Below the pieces are notes generated by a model. It was not told the origin of the DNA. It did no database searches and saw only the letters and a list, made by a program, of their open reading frames with translations. Shown one piece after another: positions 6,934-16,299 of a stretch of DNA of 64,000 nucleotides. The stretch is from the NCBI RefSeq assembly GCF_940143175.1, contig NZ_OW659496.1:806001-870000 (forward strand), written 5' to 3'. The DNA comes from Erysipelothrix amsterdamensis. Lineage in GTDB: Bacteria; Bacillota_I; Bacilli_A; Erysipelotrichales; Erysipelotrichaceae. Each line of letters starts with the position of its first letter. Position 1 is the first letter of the stretch. The position numbers and the translations under genes are program-made.

Positions 6934-9093
6934 ATGTCATCAAAAATTACGAGAGTCTTTACGTCTGTTTTCATCGTCTTTATAGTAATGTTCTCAATCT
7001 TGTTAGTGTCCGCACAACAAGAAACGATGCTTAATGATATTTTTAAATCAGGATCCTATAAGAGTATTTATATACCAGATACTGCAAAAATATCGAGAGA
7101 TGAGTTTATGAGTATCATCGGTTCTGCCCAAAAAAATCATGTTTATTTTGGAAAATACAGCGAGAAAATTCGCTATGTATCTGTTAATGACTTTAGCACT
7201 GACGTCAAAGAATTTTTAGTCGTAAGAATTCCGCCGGGAACATTAAGTTTATCAACTTTTGAAACGAATAAAAATCACGATTTTTATGTCAAACCACTAA
7301 ACATTGGTTCAAACGAGCAACTTGAATTAACTTTTAAAAAACTTGATGAAAGTATTTTAGACGAAGAAGTCTACGGTTTTCTTGATCTCTATGCAAAAGA
7401 TCAAGAACAAGCTGAAGTATATATCGAAGAAATTGCTCAGCGAGCGGGGTTAGATGCTGATGAAATTGTTCAGCAAAAAACAATCTCAAGTGATGCTGAG
7501 TTTTTTTTCTTGTTTTTGATGGTTGCAATTGTAATTTTTTCGATAAGTAATATGCTCGTAACGATTTTTAGTTTTGTAAAAAGAAACAAAGAAATCGGCG
7601 TATATAAATTACTTGGATTGTCTGATTTTTCGGTAGCAAAAAAAGGAATATCTAAATATATTTCGTGGTATATAGTTTTCTCGGTTATTGTAATGTTTAT
7701 GACATCATTAATTATGAACTATTGGAATATTTACCTAATTAAAATTCAGATTACATATCTATCAGTATATCTACTGGCATCGATTATTTTGATTATTACA
7801 GCTTCAACTGTTATTACGCGAAAATATAGCATTGCTTCGCTTACAAAAAACCAAAAAACAACAAATGCGATAATTAGGATTTCGATGGTGTCTAAAGTAT
7901 TATTTACAATTATACTGGGATATTTTTTACTCAATACGACTAATATGTTAGAATCGCTTGCTGATCAACGCTATAAACTTAGTATTTTTGAAAACTATCG
8001 GGACACTTATGCTTTTACAAGTTATGCAAAAAACAGATCAGATATTAATTCTGCAGGCAATAAGCGTGTTCCAAAAGGATATCCAGAATTTAATTATTCA
8101 GATTTTTATAAAAAAATCGTCGCGGGTAATAATGGCTACTATGTTGATTTTTCCGCTTATTCTTGCCCTGATGAAACGAACGAACGAAAGTTAGCAAGAA
8201 ATTGTTATGATGATCAGTATATTTTTGCTCTGGTTAATGATATCTATATAAACGATTATAAATTATTACCGATGGAACAAATTAAAAACGCCCTAAAAAA
8301 AGAAAAACGTGTCATATTAATACCGAGAGAGCTACAAGATTCTGAGAACTCGATACTTCAAGACTATAGAGAGTATTTCCAATCAACGAAAACAATCGTA
8401 AATGATTTGCAGATGGAATCAATAATCTATGAAGACTCAGATTTTTTCTCAATGAACAGTGAAGTAGTCGGTTCGGATTATCTTATCCATAATCCGATAT
8501 TAATTGTATTTGATGAGAATACAGTTAAAGGGATTCCCGATTATCAACTCCGATTCTTTGGTTATGGAACGTCAACAGCTGCGCAATTTAGTCTGGACTC
8601 GACGGAAACAAAGGAAGCGTGGTATAAGAAGAATGAAGATGTTTTCAAAAAGTTCAATTTAGAGAATAATATTTCTGTTGAACATTTTAACAACACTTCA
8701 AATGATCTAAATATAATGATTTCTATTTTGGAATTTTCTTTAAAGATCTATACCGGTATACTGCTTATCTCAATTTTATTAATCAGTTTTGTATCCTTTA
8801 ATATAACACATACGTATATGAGCGATATTCGAAAAGAAATCTTCGTTAGAAAACTAATAGGGGAATCTGATTTCAATATATTCAAACAATACATTCTTTT
8901 GTTATTCTTTACAGATTTACTTGCTGTTGTTATTGTTACTGTTATTTTGCCGGTGTTCTTAAAAACGACCATTAGTTTTAAAGGAATTGGAGTTCTGTTT
9001 CTGTTAATTATAATGATTGATGTTATCGTATTTAGTATTGTGAAATCGAAGTTTGTTAGAAATAATTCGAGTAATCAGATAAAGGGGGAATAG
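6934..9093 (+). CDS. MacB/FtsX-like ABC permease, bacteriocin-associated type
   Basis: 719 residues with one N-terminal membrane helix (9-29), a large extracytoplasmic region, a group of helices at about 188-335, a second extracytoplasmic region (about 340-600) and three C-terminal helices (about 607-705). This is the FtsX-like arrangement of permeases often annotated as bacteriocin-associated or putative immunity membrane proteins. The ATG follows GAGGGGAATTGCA. It is immediately followed, without a gap, by its ATPase gene. The pair probably exports or expels a peptide; direction and substrate cannot be read from sequence. A paralogous pair lies at 36827-39609. Confidence 0.75.
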   Translation: MSSKITRVFTSVFIVFIVMFSILLVSAQQETMLNDIFKSGSYKSIYIPDTAKISRDEFMSIIGSAQKNHVYFGKYSEKIRYVSVNDFSTDVKEFLVVRIPPGTLSLSTFETNKNHDFYVKPLNIGSNEQLELTFKKLDESILDEEVYGFLDLYAKDQEQAEVYIEEIAQRAGLDADEIVQQKTISSDAEFFFLFLMVAIVIFSISNMLVTIFSFVKRNKEIGVYKLLGLSDFSVAKKGISKYISWYIVFSVIVMFMTSLIMNYWNIYLIKIQITYLSVYLLASIILIITASTVITRKYSIASLTKNQKTTNAIIRISMVSKVLFTIILGYFLLNTTNMLESLADQRYKLSIFENYRDTYAFTSYAKNRSDINSAGNKRVPKGYPEFNYSDFYKKIVAGNNGYYVDFSAYSCPDETNERKLARNCYDDQYIFALVNDIYINDYKLLPMEQIKNALKKEKRVILIPRELQDSENSILQDYREYFQSTKTIVNDLQMESIIYEDSDFFSMNSEVVGSDYLIHNPILIVFDENTVKGIPDYQLRFFGYGTSTAAQFSLDSTETKEAWYKKNEDVFKKFNLENNISVEHFNNTSNDLNIMISILEFSLKIYTGILLISILLISFVSFNITHTYMSDIRKEIFVRKLIGESDFNIFKQYILLLFFTDLLAVVIVTVILPVFLKTTISFKGIGVLFLLIIMIDVIVFSIVKSKFVRNNSSNQIKGE

Positions 9094-9711
9094 ATGATGA
9101 TTCAATTGAAGTCGGTAAGTCGAACATTTGGTAATCGCACGCTGTTTCATGATATTAATGAAAAATTTGTGGTGGGTGAATTGGTTGGGATATCCGGGAA
9201 AAGTGGCTCTGGAAAAAGTACACTATTAAATATAATCGGTTTAATTGATTCTGATTATGAAGGAGAATTATTAATTGATTCGATAGCTACTAAAGATATT
9301 AGCAAACGTAAAAAAGAGCAATTGGTCCGTGAGAATATCAACTATCTATTTCAAAACTATGCCTTAATTGATAATGAGAGCGTTCGGTATAATCTTGAGT
9401 TGGTACTTAAAAAGAAAGATGATAATAAGTTAGACGATGCTTTAAAACAAGTTGGACTCGATAGCGCAATATTAGAAACCCCAATCTATATACTTAGTGG
9501 CGGGGAGCAACAGAGAGTCGCATTGGCCCGGTGTATTTTAAAAAAAGGTAATATCGTTCTAGCGGATGAACCAACCGGTAATTTGGATCAAGAAAATGCA
9601 GAGATTGTGATGGGAATTCTTTCTGAGTTTACAAAGCAAGGGAAAGTCGTTGTGATTGTTTCTCATAGTAAAGAAATTATGCAATTATGCGATCGAGTTA
9701 TAGAACTATAA
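9094..9711 (+). CDS. ABC transporter ATP-binding protein, partner of the MacB-like permease
   Basis: 205 residues, a complete nucleotide-binding domain: Walker A GKSGSGKST (about 36-44), Q-loop FQNYAL, signature LSGGEQQRVALAR (about 134-146), Walker B IVLADEPTGNLD and H-loop VSHS. The sequence belongs to the MacB/LolD subgroup, matching lactococcin-972-type export ATPases. The start abuts the permease stop (TAG ATG ATG), implying translational coupling. Confidence 0.85.
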   Translation: MMIQLKSVSRTFGNRTLFHDINEKFVVGELVGISGKSGSGKSTLLNIIGLIDSDYEGELLIDSIATKDISKRKKEQLVRENINYLFQNYALIDNESVRYNLELVLKKKDDNKLDDALKQVGLDSAILETPIYILSGGEQQRVALARCILKKGNIVLADEPTGNLDQENAEIVMGILSEFTKQGKVVVIVSHSKEIMQLCDRVIEL

Positions 9712-10373
9712 TAAGATGAGTAGTCTATTAAGGGCATTCGTAAATCTAGATCTTTAATTCCGAAATAATAGTAGTAATTTTTATATCTAATATTTCGTTG
9801 GATAAACCGAACGCCTAATTATGCATGTGGCTTTTCAGGCGGTTGATGTGTCACTTAAAAAGAATCTATCTCGGAAGACAGATTACCAATACACTTATTA
9901 TTTTTTATTTTGACAAAGTGTCTTGATTATTGACCATGTTATGGTAATATCTGTGTAAGGGCTTTCTAAGTTGAAGCATGATTTTATAAGGTATAAATAA
10001 TATCGGTAGATGCTTTTTCTATAATCAATGTCGGAGTATTTCTCTGAAAAAAGAATCTACTAAAAACTATTAGATAGTAGCTTTTTATTTTCAATTTCAA
10101 CATTTATAACGTAACCAATGATCGAATGCATAATGAACAAGTTATCTAATCTTATAGATTCAAATCAAAAGAGCAGAAGGTATGTTTTGACGTAGTCATC
10201 GAATTGGCGTACCAGTACCTAGTCATAGTAGAAATGGGTACTCAGGGGATGATTTGATCATAATTCGTACTCCTTGGGTCTATTTGTATAATGTAAGTGC
10301 AGTGCTTAAGAACAGAATTATATTCAAATATTGAGTGTAATTTATTATTAATAAAATTATGAGGGGGAATATT
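9712..10373. other. 660-bp intergenic stretch with a possible promoter and short transcript
   Basis: No convincing gene. A promoter-like pair TTGATT (9923-9928), 16-nt spacer, TAATAT (9945-9950) could start a short RNA. Downstream there is a weak hairpin (CTACTA with TAGTAG) followed by CTTTTT near 10085. The rest shows nothing recognisable. Confidence 0.3.
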
Positions 10374-10616
10374 ATGAATAAAAATAAACAGGCAATGAAA
10401 CTTGGAGAAATATCATTTGGTGCTGGCTTTTTTGCTTTTGTTGTACTAAGAATCGCACATGTTTTTTATGCTGCTGATCGGGCTATAAGTGGAGACTCAT
10501 GGAACATATTCTTACAATTTAAAGGACTTACGATGATTAATCTATTATCATATGCATTAATTGTATTTTCGATAATAGCTTTTATTTATTCTTTGCTTAA
10601 TATTGTTAAAGAATAG
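10374..10616 (+). CDS. Small two-helix membrane protein
   Basis: 80 residues with two hydrophobic helices (about 17-32 and 54-75) and Lys-rich ends. The start chosen is the ATG at 10374 because GAGGGGG lies 7 nt before it; an upstream in-frame ATG (10359) has no site. Unknown function. Its location between a bacteriocin-type ABC pair and a secreted-peptide module is compatible with an immunity protein, but nothing in the sequence proves this. Confidence 0.55.
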   Translation: MNKNKQAMKLGEISFGAGFFAFVVLRIAHVFYAADRAISGDSWNIFLQFKGLTMINLLSYALIVFSIIAFIYSLLNIVKE

Positions 10617-10718
10617 ACCATATGGATATGAATCAAAAACATCAGATCCAGTCTATCTATTTGGAAGAAATCATTTAGTTTGAATATCTACAGCCCTTTA
10701 AATGAGTATAGCTTTGTT

Positions 10719-10746
10719 AGTGCGGGAAATGACCGCACTTTTTTAT
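10719..10746 (+). terminator. Rho-independent terminator
   Basis: AGTGCGG, 7-nt loop, CCGCACT followed by a run of T, about 100 nt after the small membrane protein gene. Confidence 0.8.
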
Positions 10747-10934
10747 AAAAAATAAGTTAGATTCATTATGTAGAAATACTCTGTCTAACACTATGATATT
10801 AGACAGTAAATAATATGAAAATACTCTGTTTAAAAATCTTATGTTTGAATGGTAGATTACTTAAATTGGAATAATCCTACATAGATTAAAGTTGATGAAA
10901 AACATGTATAATAAAATTAACAGGAGGAATTTGA

Positions 10935-11339
10935 ATGAAAAGGTTCATAATCGTATGGGTACTTGTTTTAGCGTTCATTTCCGGTTGTAGTAAGCAAGAC
11001 ATGCTTAAGACAATGCAAGATGATATTGAGTTAAATGGTATTGAAAGTGTTCGCATAGAGAGACATATCGGTCCAACTGTTTTAGAACGTGAAGTGAATG
11101 CTGAAGATATCTCAGAACTCGTAGACGCATTAGATGAATTTGAGGTAGAGAAAATCTCTAAGAGTAAAATGGAAGTTATCTATGGTGGAATGATAGTACT
11201 AACAATAAATCTAAAGAGTGGAACTACTAACGAATTTAACAATGTAGGTAATTATTACTTGATCGTGAATAATGAGAATTATGTTATTAAAAATAATAGT
11301 TTTAAACCATTTGATAGGTGGGTCGATGCGGTATTGTAG
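10935..11339 (+). CDS. Small lipoprotein of unknown function
   Basis: 134 residues. A type II signal peptide (MKRFIIVWVLVLAFISGC) has the lipobox ISGC with Cys18 as lipid attachment site. The mature part is acidic with beta-rich character and no family I recognise. The ATG follows AGGAGGAATTTGA. Terminators on both sides make it a single-gene unit. Two short direct repeats (AATACTCTGT) occur upstream at about 10764 and 10822. Confidence 0.7.
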   Translation: MKRFIIVWVLVLAFISGCSKQDMLKTMQDDIELNGIESVRIERHIGPTVLEREVNAEDISELVDALDEFEVEKISKSKMEVIYGGMIVLTINLKSGTTNEFNNVGNYYLIVNNENYVIKNNSFKPFDRWVDAVL

Positions 11340-11426
11340 CGATAAACTTTATACTGATTTAATACTTTCGAAAAATTATTGAGAATTATCGAATTAGGTA
11401 TTACTCGATAAAAGAATATATATGCA

Positions 11427-11453
11427 AAGTGCGAAATCATTCGCACTTTTTTG
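11427..11453 (+). terminator. Rho-independent terminator after the lipoprotein gene
   Basis: A perfect 10-bp stem AAAGTGCGAA / TTCGCACTTT with a 4-nt loop ATCA, followed by T. Confidence 0.9.
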
Positions 11454-11647
11454 TCATTTAAGAGTAAAACGACAATTAAAAAAATTCCGTATCTAATTTA
11501 ATACTGAGATATAAAATGGATGTATTATATGCAATAGTCTAAATATTTCCTAAATAAAATCGTGTCTTTAATACGAAATAGCGGAGTAAAATAGGGGCTT
11601 TTTTTGTGTTATATTTTATGCGTACACAAAAGAATAGGAGGGTGATT

Positions 11648-12076
11648 ATGAGAAAAACGTTTTGTGTATTGGTTTTTTTGATTTTTACTATGGTGTTAGG
11701 AAGCATCGTTGATCTATCCGTCCAAGCGAATGAACCTGCTGGACCAACGGACTATAATTGTTATTATTATGGTTTCGACGGTCGTGCAAATAGAAAAAGA
11801 GCGATAGTTTCAAGTGTCGTTGATAAAGAGACGTATAGCCCAAGTGGTATTGAATGGGATTATTCGTCTTTAAAAGGACTCAACATGTTTTTTTCGATTC
11901 ATAATTCTAGAACGGGTAAGGAACAAAGAGAAGTTCTTTTTATGAATCATGACTCGGGTTGTTTTACAATAACAAATACCAATACAAAGAGAGGAACTCA
12001 ATATGATCTACGGGCTCGCAGACAAAATATATGGGATAGTGGGTATACTCAAGTTTCGGGATCTTGGAGACCGTAA
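11648..12076 (+). CDS. Secreted peptide/protein, candidate toxin or bacteriocin precursor
   Basis: 142 residues with a Sec signal peptide (about 1-28, cleavage likely after SVQA). The mature 114 residues contain paired CYYYGFDG and HDSGCF cysteines and end in a Trp/Arg/Pro-rich tail (SGSWRP). I do not recognise a family; it is not clearly lactococcin 972-like. The start is ATG at 11648, with AGGAGGGTGATT before it. It heads the module of two ABC permeases and an ATPase, the usual layout for an exported or self-toxic peptide with an immunity transporter. In the downstream copy of the module this gene has been removed by deletion. Confidence 0.6.
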   Translation: MRKTFCVLVFLIFTMVLGSIVDLSVQANEPAGPTDYNCYYYGFDGRANRKRAIVSSVVDKETYSPSGIEWDYSSLKGLNMFFSIHNSRTGKEQREVLFMNHDSGCFTITNTNTKRGTQYDLRARRQNIWDSGYTQVSGSWRP

Positions 12077-12104
12077 GACTTTAAAATAGGATAGGAATTG
12101 TAAG

Positions 12105-12971
12105 ATGCTTTCACGTAACGTAAGAAAAAATAGTGATTATCTACTAATTGTATTACTTTCTACATCTGTATTCTTCATTTCTCTTGAATCAAATAATCAC
12201 ACACTATCAACGCTTTGGGAAGGATTTCAGAATGGTTTTAAGTTTTCGGGAATCGATGCGTTGGAATTCGGTGGAGAAAACAATTGGTGGCCATTTTTCC
12301 ATCAAAGTGTAGGGTCCTACATTAGTATGATGATCTGGGGCTCGAATTTATTTCAATTATTACTTCCTCTATTTATCACTATTGTTGGGATAAACATCTA
12401 CCTAAAGAAAAACAATGAGCACTTTTTTGAGTGTTACCGTTTTGATTGTTATTCAAAATTCATACGGAAGAAGATTTTTGAAGAGTCGCTTAAAGTTTCA
12501 ATTTCAATCTTCTTGGGTTATTTAATTTTCTATATATTCGTCTCATTATTTGGAAGTAAAGTGAGTGCAGCTGATATACAATTTGGTATTCCGGTAAAAC
12601 TATTCATTGATTGGCTGCCGAAAGATTTCTTTTTAAACCACTGTAGGCTGTATCACTTATTATGGGGAATTTTTGTATTCTTTGTAGTCCCATTAATCTA
12701 TGGTGTCGCATATGGTTTTGTAGTCCCTTATTTCCCAAATTTGCCTATGGCAACACTAGCATTTACGATGTATTTTATTTCTTTTTCAATCGCAAGTTCA
12801 TTATTTATCCCTTATAACTCCGTTTTTAGATATATGTTCGATCCATCAGCTGTAATCGTTTCAGGAGCCTATAGTTATCCTAATACACTTATGTATCTAT
12901 CGTCATTGCTGGTTCCGATTATCTCAGCAGTAGTCTTGTACTTTATAAGTTGTCGTCGCTATGAAGTTTAG
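12105..12971 (+). CDS. ABC-2 type permease subunit A (copy 1)
   Basis: 288 residues with about six hydrophobic helices (about 13-28, 78-103, 137-155, 190-215, 220-245, 264-282) and no nucleotide-binding domain. It is nearly identical in length and strongly similar to the protein at 16742-17608. With the next gene it probably forms a heterodimeric membrane domain driven by the ATPase at 13679. Located 28 nt after the secreted-peptide gene; the ATG follows GGAATTGTAAG. The family is not named here, but the helix pattern and partner ATPase fit antibiotic or peptide resistance ABC-2 transporters. Confidence 0.65.
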   Translation: MLSRNVRKNSDYLLIVLLSTSVFFISLESNNHTLSTLWEGFQNGFKFSGIDALEFGGENNWWPFFHQSVGSYISMMIWGSNLFQLLLPLFITIVGINIYLKKNNEHFFECYRFDCYSKFIRKKIFEESLKVSISIFLGYLIFYIFVSLFGSKVSAADIQFGIPVKLFIDWLPKDFFLNHCRLYHLLWGIFVFFVVPLIYGVAYGFVVPYFPNLPMATLAFTMYFISFSIASSLFIPYNSVFRYMFDPSAVIVSGAYSYPNTLMYLSSLLVPIISAVVLYFISCRRYEV

Positions 12972-13686
12972 AAAAATAAAAAAAATCTTACCTTGTATGA
13001 TGGTCCTCCCATTACTTACCATCACTTTTATACACTTAGTAAACGTACACCTTGATACGGCACATGGATTCCAAATTTACGATGAGTATAAGGTATATTT
13101 TATGAACTCAGCTGCATTCAGCAGAGTCGGACTCTATTTCAAAGACATAATAATTTTGGGGGTATTGAATCTGATTGTGTATTACTTGTTTCTCTATACA
13201 GATACCGTAAGTGATCAGGAAACGTCAATTCATATGTTTATGATGTCACGATTTAAAAGTATAACCCGTTATTGGATCTATCTATTTTTAAAATATTTAA
13301 AGAACTCCTTCGTGATAATTATGGGTTATGGAGCACTTTTAGTTGCTTTTTCGAACACTCAACACGTTCGTTTCGTTTTGTCTCCTAATAGTTTAGTTGA
13401 ACTTTTTTTACAGGGCATCAAGATAGCACTCTTGATGGTATTTTTAAAACTACTTTATAATTTTATAAACATAGCAACAAAAAACGGTTCCCGATCAATT
13501 CACAAAATATTTACTGTATTTATGTTGTTGTTAGCAGATATAATCATCGGCAAGTATCATTTAATTGTAATGCCTGACACGTATGATATCAATTTACGGT
13601 ATATCTCAATCTATATATGTTTCATTGTTATGACTTATTTTTTATACTGGGGTCATTCAAAAAAGATTGGAGAATATTATGATTAA
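12961..13686 (+). CDS. ABC-2 type permease subunit B (copy 1)
   Basis: 241 residues with about six membrane helices (first about 9-27; others at about 60-80, 117-130, 150-170, 185-205, 215-232). The start overlaps the end of subunit A by 11 nt, and the stop overlaps the ATPase start by 8 nt, so the three are translated together. The second copy of this gene (17598-18099) is broken by stops and a deletion, leaving this as the only complete version. Confidence 0.65.
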   Translation: MKFRKIKKILPCMMVLPLLTITFIHLVNVHLDTAHGFQIYDEYKVYFMNSAAFSRVGLYFKDIIILGVLNLIVYYLFLYTDTVSDQETSIHMFMMSRFKSITRYWIYLFLKYLKNSFVIIMGYGALLVAFSNTQHVRFVLSPNSLVELFLQGIKIALLMVFLKLLYNFINIATKNGSRSIHKIFTVFMLLLADIIIGKYHLIVMPDTYDINLRYISIYICFIVMTYFLYWGHSKKIGEYYD

Positions 13687-14314
13687 GATAAGAAATGTAA
13701 CGAAGCGATTTAAAAAAATAGAAATTTTCGAAGACGTCTCTTTGGAACTTCCGAAGGGAAAAATTGTAGGACTTGTTGGCGAGAATGGATCTGGAAAAAG
13801 CGTCCTAATGAAGATGCTATGCGGCTATTCTAAACCCAACACAGGAACAATCAATGTGTATGGTGAAACATTAGGTGTAAACCGTGATTTTCCAAGGAGT
13901 GTTGGTGTTTTAATCAATGATTCGCATTTCATCAAAAACTACACAGGTATGGAAAATCTCGAGTACTTGATAAAAATTCGAAAACAAACGGATAAAAACT
14001 TCCTTAACGAATTAATTCAAATCTTCGATATGGAATGCAATGTTCACAAGCGCTATAAGTCTTATTCGTTAGGAATGAAACAAAAGTTACGAATCATTCA
14101 AGCGTTCATGGAACAACCAAATCTTGTACTCTTAGATGAACCCTTTAATGCTCTTGATAAAAGGTCAACAATGGTACTCATTGACTTAATAAAAAGATAT
14201 ATTAATAAAGACCGAGTCATTATCTTCACAAGCCATGAGTATCAACATATTGACCATCTTGCAGATACCGTCTTAACAATACAAGATAAAAAAATCATAG
14301 TTGATTGTGCATAA
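13679..14314 (+). CDS. ABC transporter ATP-binding protein (copy 1), resistance/immunity type
   Basis: 211 residues: Walker A GLVGENGSGKSVLMKML (about 34-50), signature YSLGMKQKLRI, Walker B LVLLDEPFNALD and H-loop TSHE. The 'LGMKQKL' signature places it with the CcmA/BcrA group of ATPases that energise ABC-2 permeases. The start used is the ATG at 13679, preceded by GGAGAATATT. It shares about 90% identity by eye with the copy at 18092-18727. Confidence 0.8.
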   Translation: MIKIRNVTKRFKKIEIFEDVSLELPKGKIVGLVGENGSGKSVLMKMLCGYSKPNTGTINVYGETLGVNRDFPRSVGVLINDSHFIKNYTGMENLEYLIKIRKQTDKNFLNELIQIFDMECNVHKRYKSYSLGMKQKLRIIQAFMEQPNLVLLDEPFNALDKRSTMVLIDLIKRYINKDRVIIFTSHEYQHIDHLADTVLTIQDKKIIVDCA

Positions 14315-14340
14315 GAGCCAATCAATAAAACATTGATAAA

Positions 14341-14393
14341 AAAACACGCTCATCAAACTGGATGTAGACCAGTCGAATGAACGTGTTTTTTTA
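14341..14393 (+). terminator. Terminator of module copy 1
   Basis: AAACACG...CGTGTTTTTTT with an inner stem ACTGG/CCAGT in the apical part, immediately after the ATPase gene. The second module ends with a related structure. Confidence 0.7.
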
Positions 14394-14672
14394 TATATAA
14401 TCTTAACCGTACTTAGACTGTTTCGGTTGGAATCAACATTTAGGTAGAAGACTTTCGTCAAGATTCGTTTTAGAATGAATTCAAATACAAAAGACTTTTT
14501 AATTTACACGCGTTGAAGTTAGTATCGAAAGTACTTTAAAATCAAGAATAACTTAAAAGTATAATATTATTTCCATTGTTAAGTTTACGGAGAAAAAAAC
14601 AATGTTGATTTTAATATTTGAATAGTGTTACTGTTTGTATATACTACAAATTGAACATAAAGAGGGGAAATT
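14394..14672. other. Intergenic stretch before the protease gene
   Basis: No coding signal. It contains the terminator of the previous module at its left edge and the ribosome binding site AGAGGGG at its right. I see no strong promoter match or conserved RNA. Confidence 0.3.
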
Positions 14673-15287
14673 ATGGAGAAGCGTAGAAATTGTTTTTTGA
14701 AGATTGTTACTGTTGTACTTGTAGGTGTGATAACCTTTTCAGCCTCACTAACAGATTTATATGCCGCAAGTGGTAAGAAAACTTTATGGGTTCCACTGTA
14801 TCAGCAAGGGCAAACGTATTGGTGTTGGGCTACGTCAGCTAAGATGGTAGGGGATTACCTTTACGGAAGTAGAGGGTCGATTTCAGATATAGTCTATCAG
14901 GTGACAGGCGAGAGGAATACTTCGTCAAAAGGAAGTGTTTCTGAAACGGTCGAGGCTGTTAATTATGCTTCTGCCTATGGAAATCACTATATTTCTAAGT
15001 ATGGACCTTTGGGTTATTGGAAATATGCTACTTCCATTAATAATGGAAAACCTTACATCATTTTATTTGAATCAGACTTTAAAGAGGGAAGAAGTGGTCA
15101 TGCGATTGTAGGAAGAGGTTATAAATGGGTCGAAAATAAAAACTCGTCCGATTATCATTATATTGAAGTCAATGATCCTTGGGGAAGAACCGTTTTTGTT
15201 GAATACGCTTCATTTGTTGGAGGAAAAGATCATATCTGGAATAAAGCAAATATTGTTTATAGTATCGTAGCGAAGGGGAAATTCTAA
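14673..15287 (+). CDS. Secreted papain-like cysteine protease (C39/C70-like)
   Basis: 204 residues with a Sec signal peptide (about 1-32, cleavage after LYAA). The core shows the papain-like order: oxyanion Gln and nucleophile Cys in YQQGQTYWCWATSAKM (Cys about 52), catalytic His in GHAIVGRGY (about 145), and Asn/Asp in EVNDPWG (about 168). This matches small secreted or effector-type peptidases related to AvrRpt2/staphopain-fold and peptidase_C39_2 proteins. It may process an exported peptide or act on host proteins. The gene is followed after 2 nt by its putative membrane partner. It sits between the two copies of the ABC module. Confidence 0.7.
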   Translation: MEKRRNCFLKIVTVVLVGVITFSASLTDLYAASGKKTLWVPLYQQGQTYWCWATSAKMVGDYLYGSRGSISDIVYQVTGERNTSSKGSVSETVEAVNYASAYGNHYISKYGPLGYWKYATSINNGKPYIILFESDFKEGRSGHAIVGRGYKWVENKNSSDYHYIEVNDPWGRTVFVEYASFVGGKDHIWNKANIVYSIVAKGKF

Positions 15288-15289
15288 TT

Positions 15290-16210
15290 ATGAGTAGATT
15301 TAAGATAAAGTATTGGAGTATTTTGGGATTCGTCTTAATTGTGACTGCTTCGAGTCATATTTTACCAAAAAACTTAGTTTATGCAGATAGCGATGAGGGT
15401 ACACAAATAGACGCGATCAGTATAAAAGCTAAGGATAAGGAATCAGTTAATGAGAGTCAAAAGTTTTTTGAATTGTTTATCGATGATCAAAGTCCAAGGA
15501 GAAGTAGAAGTCTAGGACAGGATACTTTTATTAGTCCACTAAGTGGAAATATGATAAAGCTGCTTATGTTGGATAATGACATTGTTATTTCTATTTTGGA
15601 AAATGAGGACATCAACTTAGATGAGGCTTCGATTGCATTTGAGTCTTTAACAGAAACAAATCAAATTGCAAACTTTCAAGAAGTAGATGGAGAATATATT
15701 CTAACAAATTTAGAGATGACAAATAGTGGAACACTTTCTATCGACTTAGACTATGTTGAAAATTATATTAATGATAACAAGCTGGATTCAGAAAAGATTG
15801 CGTATGTTAGAACTGGGTTACGTCCTGATTTAGCATTTGTATATTCTACTGAGACGAAAGAAATCATTCCTTTTTATAAAAAAATTGGTGACTTCATTGA
15901 GATAGAAGGCGTTACACATGGACAAATATATAAAGTTGAAGAATTGAGAGGTCCATTGCAAAAATATTATGATGAAACATATACTGTGGTTCCTGAAGAA
16001 GGCATTACTAAAGGAAGCGAATTATTTGGCGTACCATCTAAAAGTGTTTTTGGTAAAAAAAATTTAAGTGAAAATTTTAGAATTAACAATTCTAAATCTA
16101 AATTAGTTAGATCAATCATAATTGCTACACTCTCAATGATTGCTACTGGAATCGGTATTCTATATACTTGTAACAGAAAAAAATGCAAGCGAAAAATGAG
16201 TCAAGACTAA
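15290..16210 (+). CDS. Membrane-anchored extracellular protein, partner of the protease
   Basis: 306 residues. A signal-peptide or N-terminal anchor (about 8-30) is followed by an extracellular acidic domain of about 230 residues and a C-terminal membrane helix (about 272-292) with a Lys/Arg-rich cytoplasmic tail, so it is a type I membrane protein without LPxTG. No family recognised. The two-nucleotide gap from the protease gene suggests that the proteins work together, for example as a protease anchor, inhibitor or substrate receptor; this is inference from position. Confidence 0.55.
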   Translation: MSRFKIKYWSILGFVLIVTASSHILPKNLVYADSDEGTQIDAISIKAKDKESVNESQKFFELFIDDQSPRRSRSLGQDTFISPLSGNMIKLLMLDNDIVISILENEDINLDEASIAFESLTETNQIANFQEVDGEYILTNLEMTNSGTLSIDLDYVENYINDNKLDSEKIAYVRTGLRPDLAFVYSTETKEIIPFYKKIGDFIEIEGVTHGQIYKVEELRGPLQKYYDETYTVVPEEGITKGSELFGVPSKSVFGKKNLSENFRINNSKSKLVRSIIIATLSMIATGIGILYTCNRKKCKRKMSQD

Positions 16211-16260
16211 CTTAGCAGATTCCAATTTTTTGGATCATTTTATGCTTCATAAACTAAAAG

Positions 16261-16299
16261 ACTAACACCTGTTTTAATTAGGCGTTAGTTCTTTTTTTT
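16261..16299 (+). terminator. Terminator after the protease operon
   Basis: ACTAACACCT, 9-nt loop, AGGCGTTAGT (one mismatch) followed by eight or more T. Confidence 0.85.

Larger units (their letters stand above)
11510..14393 (+). repeat. Tandem module copy 1 (peptide, two permeases, ATPase)
   Basis: Similar in order and sequence to 16547-18803. Similarity starts about 130 nt upstream of the peptide gene (shared AATACGAAATA...GGAGTAAAA and ATGCGTACACA...AGAA) and continues to the terminator after the ATPase (shared AAGAGCCAATCAATAAAACA). Copy 1 is intact. Confidence 0.85.

Noticed and set aside
11648-12076. Lactococcin 972 family bacteriocin
   Set aside because: Size, signal peptide and ABC neighbours fit, but the family pattern of Gly, Trp and Tyr residues is not visible; kept as an unassigned secreted protein.
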